Below, in pieces: positions 21,070-31,680 of a DNA stretch of 60,615 nt. The position numbers and the translations under genes are program-made. The notes beneath the pieces are model-generated. The model had not been told where the DNA came from. It did no database searches and was given only the letters and a program-made list of their open reading frames with translations. The stretch's first letter is position 1; each line of letters starts with the position of its first letter. Source of the stretch: Glutinoglossum americanum (taxonomy: Eukaryota > Ascomycota > Geoglossomycetes > Geoglossales > Geoglossaceae); NCBI GenBank assembly GCA_020080175.1, contig JAGHQL010000168.1, positions 1 to 60,615 of the forward strand, written 5' to 3'.

Positions 21070-24000
21070 TTACGCTCTATGCCGCTTGTTACTAAAGATT
21101 TTCGAAAAGAAGCCGCCTATCCAGCCGCCAAACACGGTCCGCCAGAAAGTCTTGAAGATGTTGGAGTGCTTTGGCGCTTTAGTCGACTGTAGTGAATGCG
21201 GCGTTCGTGGGCGGTCACCAGCGTCATTGTCAACATTCCGTTGTCGCAGGCTACCTCCAAGTGCATCTCCACCTGCACGATCCATGCCTCTAGGTTTGGC
21301 TTGAGTTCCTCCACTATCCGCTCCAGTCGATTCGCCAGCGACAACATCGGGAGCCCAGGCTTTTGCAGAATCATGCTCTGGCCCCTTTGTGTATTTGCTC
21401 GACGTAGCTGCTCCTGCAACTATCTCTCCTTGCCCTTGTGCGGGTTCTACCACTGCGTGATCTTGCATGACAAACTGGTGCGCGCTCTCGACCCCTCCTC
21501 TAACAGCATTTGGGTCTGCATTCTGCGAGATGTCAAGTGCTTTGTCCTTTGCACTTGCTTTCACAGTAGAAATAGTGCTCTCAACGAGAACGGCAGTCCC
21601 AATAACCGCTCCGGCGATAAACGTGGTAGTATCCTTCTGTACGCTGATAGTGTTGCTAGCATCTCCGTTAGCGGTACTAACGGTAGTCTCTTGTTCAAGG
21701 GAAATTTTGCGCTTCAGCTCCCCTTCTGCGGGATCTTTAGATGGAATGTTCGTCTCATCTGGAGCGTGAGCTCCGACCTGACTTACTCCTGGCACATCGG
21801 AAGTGGCCCCATGGTGCTCGAGTCCCGCGTTGGCGGCTAACGCAACGGTACTGCTTGTCGGCGTAATAGCGGAGATTATCGCGGTGGTAGCATTCTCTAG
21901 GGTGGCTGGTCCGGACGCTCTTGTAGATTCATCCGAAGTGACATCGCTGCTGATGGACCCTAGTTTTAGTAGAGGTTGGACTTTAGCATCAGTCGTAGTA
22001 TGCACCTTCGCCGCAGGCTCGAGATCGGCTGGTTTGAGATGTAAAGATAGCGATTCGCCAATCGAAGGCGGACTAAAGACATTTTCTTCAGGCAGCGTGG
22101 AGACTTGTGAAACGGGTATATCCTGCTCCGCTTCGGAGGATGCGCCGAAGCTGGCGGTTGCCGATCCCTCTTTCTCGGTCTTTACCGGAGGCGGTAATCC
22201 TCGAGCGAGGCTGAGATCGGTTCCAGGGGGTTCGGCAGATAGGAGGTCATCAGAGCACTCTACCTGAGAAGTTCCATCACCTGGTGGCCCCCTCAATTGA
22301 CCGGCAGCTGCGACAGCTGTGGCATCAGCAGGCACCGCCGAGGCAACCTCCGGTAGGATAGGTGCGTGGGAGGTAGAACTCGGTGCTTCCTCTTCTGGAG
22401 TGACGCTTAAATTAGGTGATCGCTCAATTGGCAGTGAAGGTGGTTGCTCTAGGTCGTTTGATTGGCCACTGATACCATCGCTCAAGAGAGGTGATGGGGG
22501 GCCAGCTATATCGGTGGTTGTGTCGGCGATATCTGGACTCGGACTTGGCCGTTTCCCTTCCGCACATTCTGAACCCGGTGCTGGGCCCTTATCTGGGGGT
22601 AGGTAACTCGATCTCTCTGCCTGCCCATCTGGTTGGATTGCAGTACCTGCGGGCTGCATTAATGCTGTGTCGGTATCTGATATTAGAGCTGAGGGGCCAC
22701 TGGTCGTTGGGGCAGGTTCCGGCTCGACTAATGCCGCACTTGTAGTTGGCGCCAGCTCCCCAAACTCATCCCCATGTTTCACCTCGTCTAAGAGCCTGTC
22801 CTCTATCTCCCTCACAATAGCCCCTCCAAGGTTACTCCTAGCCCCCAGGTCCAGATGGGTCTTATTGATTGACTCTTTGACGACCTCAGGAACTTTAATA
22901 GAATCACCCCCCTTCGTTATCTCTGTCTCAAGGGATTCATTAACATCTGGGGGCTTGACAAGATCTTGTTCCTTTAGCATCTCCGCTTCTGGGGGCCCAT
23001 TGGAGTCGGGCACTTCGGCAAGGTTCTCCACCTCAGTCGCCATCTCAGGGGGTTCGCTAACGTCACCAGGAGCCATAAGGCGTTCCTCCTTTGACATCTT
23101 TATTTCGGGGGACCCATCGGTGACCTTAGGGTCTACAACAAGGCCCTCTTCTTTAGCTATCACTGTGTTAGCGGGTGCGTCAATAGGTACACCGACAGCC
23201 CTACGGATTTCTGCAAGATCCCCCCCCTTAAGCTTCTCCATTCGTGTGATTTCTTCTGTAGTCTGAGGGCCGCCAGCGGACTCGATATCCTTGACCAGTT
23301 CCGTTGTAGGGTCCCCCTCCGCGGAGCCCCCGCTAGCGCCAGCTGCTGGGAATGCAACACCCTTTGTGGTTTCCGTCTGTGGGACCGCAGCAAGTGCAGC
23401 CACTACAGAGGTACCTGCAGCAGCGCCACTAGGAAACATAGCATCTAGGAAATCCTTCTTGGCATCAGCGATATCCACATGGCTCTTACTTTCGCTGTCT
23501 TCGGGCGGTTCAACAGAAACTTCGCCCCTGAGCTCATTCTCAACAGCAGGGATGTGGTCTCCCAGCACAGCTAGTGCGGCTGTTCCCGTTGTTTCATGAA
23601 CTTCAGAGGAATTCTCTGCAATTCCTAGCACTTCGGGAGCAGCTGTCAGGCTCGCTGGAGCTTCCAAGTCTTTTTCGGGTCCGGAGATTGGGTTTTGCGA
23701 TATGTCCGCTTCAACTAGGTCGGGGTCAGAGTGCACTTGGGAGGCACTTTTGCCAGGTACAGGCGGTGCCCTGAACTCATGCAAATGGCCCGCATCTCGC
23801 ACTGGCTCCTTATCACCTGGAATGTGGTTCAGGTTTGCCTGTTCTAAGTTTTCGTGAACCTCTACACCCCACTTCATATCAGCCTGTCGGACGGTTGGGT
23901 TATCGTCACCGCTCACGTCTGGCCCAAATGCCCCGGGGCTGGTCTCCCTCTCGTCAGGTGAGACAACAGTTGTAGTAAGTTCCGCAACTGCCTTAGGCAC

Positions 24001-27000
24001 ACCATCGACACTATTTTCTGCTCCTGTAGTTCTACCTGCCTCCGTAACTTTCGTAGCCTCTGCTGCATCTGCTGTCTCTAGTGTCTCTGGCTGTACGACT
24101 TCCTCTACCTCTGGATATCCCACTGTGCCTGGTGTTGCTTCTGGCTTTGCGGCATCCCCTATGGCTGGAACTCCTACGGATTCAGCTCCCGTGGCTGCCA
24201 CAGTTTCCTCTGGTTCCAGGGTTTTCTCTGCCTCCGAGACTTCAGCTGGGGCTGACTCTGACTCTGCAACTCCCCCTACCACTAGAGTTTCCGCCGGTTT
24301 CGCAACTTCCGTGACCTCTACAGCCTCCTCTATTTCTGGGGCTGCATCCACCTCTAACTCTGCAACTTCCCCTGCCACAAGAGCTTCTGCCGGTTTTGCA
24401 GCTTCGGTGACCTCTACCGCCTCCTCTATTTCCGGGGCCGCATCTGCCTCCGGCTCTGCAACTTCCACTGCAGTTAGAGTTTCCACCGGTCTCTTAGCTA
24501 CCGTGGCCTCCTCTGTTTCCGGGACTGCGTCTACCTCTGTCTCTGTAACTCCCCCTGCCACTGGGGTTTCTAGCGGTTTTGCAGCTTCCATGGCCCCTAC
24601 AGTCTCTGTTTCCGGGACTGCATCTACCTCTGACTCTGTAACTTCCCGTGTCACTAGAGTTTCCGCCGGTTTTGCAACTTCGGTGACCTCTGCAGTCTCC
24701 TCTGTTCCCAGAACTGCATCTGACTCTAGCTCTGTAATCTCCCCCGCCACAAGAGTTTCCGCCAGTTTTGCAGCTTCTGCAACCTCTGCAGTCTCCTCTA
24801 TTCCCAGAGCTACATCTGCCCCCGGCTCTGTAACTCCCATTGCCACTAGAGTTTCCACAGATTTTGCAGTTTTGGTGACCTCTATGGCCTCCTCTGTTTC
24901 TGGGGCTGCATCTGCCTCTAGAATCTCCTCTGCCCCTGGTTCCGTAGCCCCCCCTATCGCTAGAACTTCAGGTGGTTTCACAGCTTCCACAGTTTCTTCT
25001 GCCTCCAGAACTTCCATCTCACCTAGCGCTGCCTCTAGCTCTGCAGTATCCCCTACTACTGGAACTTCCGCCGCTTTTGCAGTTTCCGCAGACGCCACAG
25101 TTTCTTCTACCTCTGAAATTTCCACTGCATCTAGCGCTGCCTGTGGCTCAGCAACTTCCTCTACCGCAAGAGCCTCCGTGGCTTCTACGGTTTCCGCGAC
25201 CGTCCCGGCTTCCTCTGGCTCCAAAGCCTCCGTTGTGCCTGGGGCTGCCTCCGGCTCTGCAACTTCTCCTGCATCAGCAGATTCTGTTGGATTTGCTGCT
25301 TCCGCGACCGCCACTGCCTCTTTCACCTCCAAAGTTTCCGCTGTACCTAGCACCCCCCCTAGCTCTGCTACCACCTCCACCACAGGAACTCCTGCTATTC
25401 CTGGTTCTTTCGCTGTCTCCTCTGTTGGTGTAATTTTCTCCACTTCTGGTGCTTTCACTGGCCCCGCATCCTCCTCTCGCTCTACCAATTTCTCTATCTC
25501 CGGAGCCTCCTCTAGTCCTAGAGTTTCCGCTTTTACCGCAGAGTCCTCTACCACCAGAGCCTCCACGACTTCTGATGGTTTCTCTGGTTCTGCCGCTTTA
25601 GCCATCCCCGGAGCTTCCGCTGTTTCTGGAGCCTTCTCTGCTTTTGGAACATCCCTTGTTAGCATAGCTTCTTCTGACTTTGGAGCTTCCTTTGGTTCCA
25701 GCAACTCAGGTTTTAGAGCAGATGAGCGTTCATCGTTCTTGGTAATCGTTCCCGCAGTAACTAAGCTAGATCTACTCTCTTGTTCTGGGGAAATCAAAAT
25801 CTCGTCGGGCTCCATATCCGCTGCTCGTTTCTCATTTGCCAACTTCTGAGCATAGCTGCTGTCAACTCCATAACCCTCGTCATAGTTTGGCTTGTCATCA
25901 GTTTTTTCCACGACTGGTAAAGGGACAGATATCGGCTCGCTAGCTTGCACTGGTGCCTCTTCCTCGCTGGGCTGTGGCTGTCCGGGGTTGACGACCTGGT
26001 CGAGCTCGGAGTCTGCCTGGCGATTCTCGACTACTTCTCGAAGGTTCCTAGCGTCATCAACAGCATCTCCTCTGCAGGTCGGCTGTTCGTTGTCCGGTAT
26101 TTTATCCACGACGGTAAGGGGAATTGGTATCTCTTCTTTGAAGTCAGGTATTTCTGTGGATGCAGGTTCCTTGGTGGCAGAACTGCCTTCTATCAATGCA
26201 GGCCCATCGCCGCTGTTGAAAATTTTCGTGAACTCGTCAATGCTTTCCTCCACGGGTTGGATCGGGAAGACATCGTATCCGGCCAAGGAATCGGGTGCTT
26301 TCTGTTCTTTAAAAAATGGCGTTAATGGCGTTAATGGCTTCATAATCTGCTGCTCAACTCCTGCTTGTTCCCCAGCTTCCACTAGAGGTTGTTCCTCGAT
26401 ATGACCATTCGGAACGCGGCTGTTTTGTTCTTGGGATATCTCGGGAACCTCACCATTCTCGCTGACACCCAATATGTTCTGATGGTGATCTCCGCTCGGA
26501 GCCTGTCCGCTTTCCTGAACGCCCACCAGCTCCCCACCTTTGTGTTCGTGGCCTGGAAGAATCAAGTTGGTCTTATCCTCTACATCTTGTGGAACAATTT
26601 TGTCACGCTCCTTCAAGACTATTACTTCTGCTTGTGGCGGTATGATGTCAGGCTCAGAGAGCTTGACAGGCAGATCTTCAGGGTTTGTAGGCTCCTTTAC
26701 GTCGGTACTACCGCTGCTGTGAGGGCCGGATGGCTCCAGCACACCAGGAGCTTCGCTGGGGACAGTCGTGGCCGTGGTTTCAGGTGGGGCCATATGTTCT
26801 GGGGCCTGACCAGTGCTACTCTTTTGGACAAACAAAGAATTGACTCGATTGCCGTCACCATCGATCACTGGAATTAGAGTTAGAATTGCGGTACATGGTT
26901 AGCCGTTAGATAAATAATAGTAACAATACCTGTTGCCGTGTTTTCATCCAGTACCCACAAATCTCCTTCCCCAACTCTGAACTTATATTGCCAATGGCCT

Positions 27001-27257
27001 TCTTTCACATCAAATTCTTTGTAGAAGCTATATTCCAGCTGTACTTCCTCGCCTTCCTCATCAGGTCCTGCATCCTTTGATCGGAGCTTTGTATAGTGCA
27101 GCTCTTGGGGCTCCCAAGGTGGGGAAGTGAATGAACCGGCGAGATAAACGGGAGGTACCGATCCGGGATGGGCATACGTGAGCTCTACACGATGAATGCG
27201 AGGTGGCGAAATTGAATCGGAATTGGTTTCCATTGCGTCTTCCGTTGTTGCTGCCAT
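21070..27257 (-). CDS. very large CBM48 (AMPK glycogen-binding-like) protein with acidic repeats
   Basis: A predicted 2041-residue protein. Exon 1 (27257-26930) encodes the carbohydrate-binding module: VELTYAHPGSVPPVYLAGSF, SPPWEP, then KEGHWQYKFRVGEGDLWVLD. This is the CBM48/AMPK-beta type also present in yeast Crp1 and Mdg1, which have an N-terminal module and a long disordered tail. A 62-bp intron in matching phase joins it to exon 2 (26867-21070), a single open frame of 1932 codons. That tail is extremely rich in Glu, Ala, Pro, Val and Thr. It contains an array of about 33-36-residue repeats around residues 730-985 and ends with a hydrophobic/aromatic segment (TVFGGWIGGFFSKIF) before a basic terminus. 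Binding of glycogen or branched DNA is known for relatives; the function of the tail is unknown. No catalytic domain is visible. The gene is divergent from the DNA polymerase gene. Confidence 0.88.
24240..25010 (-). repeat. degenerate ~100-bp tandem repeats coding for acidic units
   Basis: Seven to eight imperfect units of about 99-108 bp, each coding for a variant of EIEEAVEVTEAAKPAEALVA plus a short acidic linker. Units near 24245-24450 are the most alike; those further right drift and blend into looser Glu/Ala/Val-rich sequence to about 25600. The reading frame is kept throughout, so unit gain and loss must occur in multiples of three. Confidence 0.75.
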
Positions 27258-28512
27258 GGTCAATGGAAACCACGCAGTTCTGAGCTCGAATATTTCCACA
27301 GATTAACAAAAGGTGCAGCGTATGGAGTAATGGGAAATGAATGGGGAATTGGGATTGAGCAAGGCCGGTGAAGTGGGTTGTCTTGGTGCTTGGTGGCAGC
27401 AAAACCGGTGTGGGAAGGAACAGAGAGTATGATAGTTCGTTCCCCTCTGTAGAGCAAAACTAAACAAACAAAACTTATGCAGCTAAGTGCAGGCGAACGG
27501 ACATACACTATTCACTTGTCTCCAAGCAACAGCTCCAAATAGCTTAATTCGTATTGCAGACCGAGAACACACGAGATGTTGCACAGATATCTACTCCAAT
27601 TCGACAATGTCCCAGCAGTTCTCGATGATGCGAGAGGAGCACGATAAGTAAGTGATGGGGGTCCATCCCTCACGAGCGACCGAGCATGCATGAGATATGC
27701 ATCTTTTTTACTTGACAACGAAGCTGGTCACACACCGCTGTCGAATTGCGCCACCTTAATGCCTACCCATACCGCCCTTAGCACGGGTTATCCCATCATC
27801 ATGGTTCCTGATAGCCCGACAGATACGAGCGGTGCAACAGATCGGAGAGAGCCTGCAAAACCACCTGAAGCTGTATTACAGATTCACCTACTCCAGCGTC
27901 CCAGCAATGCTTGTCCGACCATGTGGGGGCTCCATGCTATTGACGCACAATCAACTTGCTCCGACAGCGCTGCAGAGCCGCCGATGACGGTAACTATGGC
28001 TTCGATGAATTGATTGATCAATCAATTATCTAAAGTTTCGGTCACGATGCACTAGACCTCCACCGCCAAGGCCATGAGCGTGACCCTTGAAAATCGGCGG
28101 ATGTCTAAATGATCTGCACCTGAAGGGAGTCGTCCAATCCTCGAGAGGGAAGATATGTCACCCCGGCGAGACGATGATGCGGGGTTCTCCTCCATTTCTT
28201 TGCTTCTTCGCTTACTCCGCGGCAGCATATTTCTTTTATGGAGGGGCATCTCTCTGATTGGCACCCCGTCTTCCTCCATACGAAGTCTCAGAGGCTCTTA
28301 CAACTGAGATTTATCCGACGTTAACATGCTGCATACGGACGTCTCGCTGAAACGCACTTGCTCAGTAAGAGTTCGCGACAGATGACCGACAATTCGGGGC
28401 GCAACGAACCGATTGCGACCTCCTTCAAAATATACCCTTGCTGTCAGCGCAATACGATCCGGCCCACTGACTACTGGACCTGTCATTGAGGCCTTTCAGT
28501 TTAAAGGGCATC
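27258..28512. promoter_or_regulatory. divergent intergenic region of CBM48 and polymerase genes
   Basis: About 1.25 kb separating two divergent starts, so both promoters must lie here. No clear TATA box or binding site is distinguished. The + strand frame 27690-28013 and several short minus frames lack supporting features; one small minus-strand frame is listed separately. Confidence 0.4.
28052..28279 (-). CDS. possible 75-residue basic protein
   Basis: An ATG-started frame coding for a very charged small protein (MEEDGVPIREMPLHKRNMLP, ending RVTLMALAVEV). No family is recognised. It lies within the gap between two divergent genes and has an Arg/Lys/Ser pattern more like real coding sequence than random frame, but nothing else supports it. 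Confidence 0.25.
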   Translation of the reverse strand: MEEDGVPIREMPLHKRNMLPRSKRRSKEMEENPASSSRRGDISSLSRIGRLPSGADHLDIRRFSRVTLMALAVEV

Positions 28513-30609
28513 ATGTCACAACCGGTATCGTCGAGTCCTCGCCCTCAGCAGGCTGCGGAGAGCACAAGCAAACGATCTACCACGCTTACTCTCAGTAGCC
28601 TGCCACCTGTCTTCGTTTTGTCGGCGCATTTGACGCTACCGGAGCTCCATGGCCTCGAAGATGAGATTACTAAGCTTGGGGCACCGCTTACACACGACAT
28701 GACCGAAGCAAAAATGGTTATTGGCAAGGTTGAAACAAGAAGAAGGGCGGAGTTCGAGTTGCGTTGCCGAGGACTTTGGACAGAAGATATCACGGAACAG
28801 GCCGCAACTAAAGATGTCGACGCTATATCGAAGAAGAGGCGCAGGCTTGAAACACTGCAGGATATTGCTTCAAAAACTGTTATCAGAATCGACGACTCCT
28901 CTACCGAATCTGAAGATGGAGGTCAGCGGATCCAACGAAATTTCACTCCTCAGGAACACCCTTGCCCGCCGAAACAAGAACTTATTCCAGGGGCATCAGG
29001 TGTCAAAGACTCGGTCAAGGTTCTCTCCCTCCGATGGCTTCAAGATTCGCTCGAGGCTGGCGAGGCCTTGCCAATGAGCAGCTATACTGTATATGAAGGT
29101 CGCTCCAAAGAACGGCCTGAAGGCTTGGTCACGCCAACCCAGCTAACCAACAGCAGTAAGGCGAGAATACCTCCATCATCTCCTACACCTTCTCGAAGAG
29201 TACCTCTCCCTCAGAGTGGTATAGCCAAGGCTATTTTAGAGCGTGCAAAAGCGGACACGCCATCGTCGAGCAAACATCCACGAGATGCCACCAGATTATT
29301 AGTTCCAAAATCCCGCCCTCGGACGCGTACAGCGTATAGCTCTTCAGCTAGAAATGAGAATACGACTCGATCGCCAAAATTGCTTCGTCGAACAACTAGT
29401 GAACACGATGAAAGTGTCAGCGGTGACCTTCCCGAAATGCCATCTTGGGTTAAGGAAAATAAAAAATATGCTTGCGAACGATCAACTCCCATGAATTCCC
29501 CGAACGCGGCTTTCATCGACCAACTAAAGAGGGTCAGGCTTTCAAGGATATTAACGAACGACGAAGTTGGCGTTCGCGCATATAGCACGAGTATCGCATC
29601 TTTAGCGGCATACCCATTCCCTCTGAAAAATGCCAAAGAAGTGCTTTCATTGCCAGGCTGTGACGTGAAGATTGCACATCTCTTCCATGAGTGGAAGGCC
29701 GATGGACAGATCCAGGCCGTTGAGGATATCGAAAACGACCCACCCCTGAGGGTGCTCCGGCTATTCTATGAGATATGGGGTGTTGGCGCTACCACGGCTC
29801 GGGAATTTTACTACGATAAGGGCTGGCGTGACCTAGATGACATTGTTGAACAGGGTTGGGAGTCCCTAAGTCGGGTGCAGCAGATTGGCGTAAAATACTT
29901 TGAGGAATTTCAGCGGAAAATATCAAGACAGGAGGTGGAATCCATTGCAGAGATTATCACCCAGCACGCTCGCGAGGTAAGAGATGATGGCATCGAGTCC
30001 TGTATCGTTGGCGGCTACCGCCGGGGCAAGCAAATGAGTGGAGATGTTGATGTAATTCTCTCTCACCGCAATGAGATGCAAACTCTTGGTCTCGTTAGGG
30101 ACGTGGTTGCCTCGTTAGAGACCGGTGGGTGGATTACACATACCCTCCTTATTGCTATGGGTGGGACGAAACGAGACCAGCAACCCATCCCAGCCCAGCG
30201 CCTCGGTGGTGGCCACGGGTTCGATACGCTCGACAAAGCCCTCGTCGTTTGGCAAGACATTAATTTTCCTTCTCAATCAGACACTTTGCAAACGGGCAAC
30301 AAAGCTAAGAACCCGAACCCCCACCGCCGCGTCGACATCATTATTGCCCCCTGGCGTACACTTGGCTGTGCAATTGTTGGCTGGACAGGCGCTACGACGT
30401 TTGAGCGAGATCTCAGACGGTACGCCAAGAATGTGAAGGGGTGGAAGTTCGATTCAAGTGGTGTAAGGGTCAGGGCTACAGGCCAGATTGTGGATTTAGA
30501 GGCGGGAGAAGATGGTAAGAAGGCGACTACGTGGCAGGAAGCGGAGAAGAGGGTGTTCAAAGGCTTCGGGTTAGAGTGGCGGGAGCCGTGGGAGAGGTGT
30601 ACTGAATGA
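28513..30609 (+). CDS. POL4: family X DNA polymerase (Pol IV / Pol lambda type)
   Basis: Single-exon 698-residue repair polymerase used in end joining and gap filling in the nucleus. An N-terminal BRCT-like region spans about residues 30-200 (LPPVFVLSAHLTLPEL to VLSLRWLQDSLEAGEALP) and is split by an acidic loop of roughly 60 residues. A Ser/Arg-rich linker follows. The core has helix-hairpin-helix segments (IWGVGATTAREFYYDKGW; LSRVQQIGVKYFEEF), the nucleotidyl-transferase motif GGYRRGKQMSGDVDVIL with Asp511 and Asp513, the third Asp at 608 (RRVDIII), and GWTGATTFERDLRRYA, which matches the G(W/F)(T/S)G(S/T) substrate loop. The ATG at 28513 is chosen; upstream in-frame codons lack an ATG. The linker is long compared with yeast Pol4 (about 580 residues). 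Confidence 0.93.
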   Translation: MSQPVSSSPRPQQAAESTSKRSTTLTLSSLPPVFVLSAHLTLPELHGLEDEITKLGAPLTHDMTEAKMVIGKVETRRRAEFELRCRGLWTEDITEQAATKDVDAISKKRRRLETLQDIASKTVIRIDDSSTESEDGGQRIQRNFTPQEHPCPPKQELIPGASGVKDSVKVLSLRWLQDSLEAGEALPMSSYTVYEGRSKERPEGLVTPTQLTNSSKARIPPSSPTPSRRVPLPQSGIAKAILERAKADTPSSSKHPRDATRLLVPKSRPRTRTAYSSSARNENTTRSPKLLRRTTSEHDESVSGDLPEMPSWVKENKKYACERSTPMNSPNAAFIDQLKRVRLSRILTNDEVGVRAYSTSIASLAAYPFPLKNAKEVLSLPGCDVKIAHLFHEWKADGQIQAVEDIENDPPLRVLRLFYEIWGVGATTAREFYYDKGWRDLDDIVEQGWESLSRVQQIGVKYFEEFQRKISRQEVESIAEIITQHAREVRDDGIESCIVGGYRRGKQMSGDVDVILSHRNEMQTLGLVRDVVASLETGGWITHTLLIAMGGTKRDQQPIPAQRLGGGHGFDTLDKALVVWQDINFPSQSDTLQTGNKAKNPNPHRRVDIIIAPWRTLGCAIVGWTGATTFERDLRRYAKNVKGWKFDSSGVRVRATGQIVDLEAGEDGKKATTWQEAEKRVFKGFGLEWREPWERCTE

Positions 30610-31680
30610 AAACGATTCTCAATGCGAAATAGCCCCCCTATGGGGTTTGGGAGATATATTTATTCACATCCGCAAAAACCATAAATTATATATTTCCCCA
30701 CCTAGATACGAGACCCCCTCCAGTCCATCGTGCTGTACATCCAAATTACGAGGTGAAGGCCGACAGCACATGCTCCAGCCATTTTATGCCCCGCTCCAGA
30801 TTTAAGCCGCGCGTCATTTTAGTATGATAGTAGTTGCAGCGTGGTCATGAAGACCAAGTCACATTTTAGTATCCTAGGTATCAGCACTATGTGATATAGA
30901 CTACCTGTAGCTAGTTCTCTGCTGGTACAATGTCGTACATACATACACCTAACACCCAGGGCTCAAACTAACATACTAGCATCGGAAAACGGGCGGTCCC
31001 AGCTTAACTAATGCACTACGGAACAGGGGGTGATAGTATACAGGCCACACACCCAACTCCTCCTGAATCGGTCGATCCACGTCTCCTCTCAAGGGCTAGT
31101 CGGTAACGTATCTAGCTGATATGGTTATGGGTGTCTTAGCCTTAAGGGGGGTGGTTCACTCGATGCCAGATGCCCAGCATTTCTCGGGTTTTAAGGGCAG
31201 GATGATAGGGGTGGATCTCAGTATCAAGGAATAGCCTTGACACCCTATATGATTGGATAGCCAAAGCATGCAGATCTCTCTGCGTATGGTAGGCTAGGGG
31301 CTCTTCACTTTATCATCCCCGCTGCTTGTTTTGACTTGACCAAGTTGATATTTACAGCCGGATCAGGTAGGATCCCATTCCAACCGTCTCTCTATCTGCC
31401 CCATTAGAGGCGGGAATCTAAGTTACAGTTCAATGTGTTTAGCCACTGACCACCTAGTAATGGTCCTTGGCCGTAAATATCCGTATTTGATGAAATATTG
31501 CCGAACGCCTCGCTTTGTAGACGGGAACCCAAGTGTATGGTATGCATTACACTAGAGTTCACCGTTTATAGAGTGAACACGTCCTAGATTCCTTTATCGT
31601 TAGAGTTATAATACAAAGCAAAGATAGTTGTCTCATCTGCCAACTACGGCAGTAGGCGACCGCAGCACCACATTCCTATC
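30610..31680. other. intergenic region between convergent genes
   Basis: About 1.07 kb between two gene 3' ends. No open frame over 60 codons and no RNA gene recognised; tRNA-like A and B boxes were looked for and not found. It is long for a convergent spacer in this window. Confidence 0.5.

Noticed and set aside
24125-25849. A 574-codon open frame on the + strand inside the giant CBM48 gene
   Set aside because: It is antisense to the Glu/Ala/Val-rich repeat array, whose codon pattern avoids stops on the other strand. Its Ser/Ala/Thr-rich translation is only the mirror of those codons, and the CBM48 frame is far longer and joined to a real domain.
26389-26877. A 162-codon + strand open frame at the 5' end of the long CBM48 exon
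   Set aside because: It lies opposite the coding strand, ends at the intron border of the real gene, and has no motif.
27690-28013. A 107-codon + strand frame upstream of the polymerase gene
   Set aside because: No motif, no link to neighbouring exons, and the polymerase gene has its own ATG downstream.
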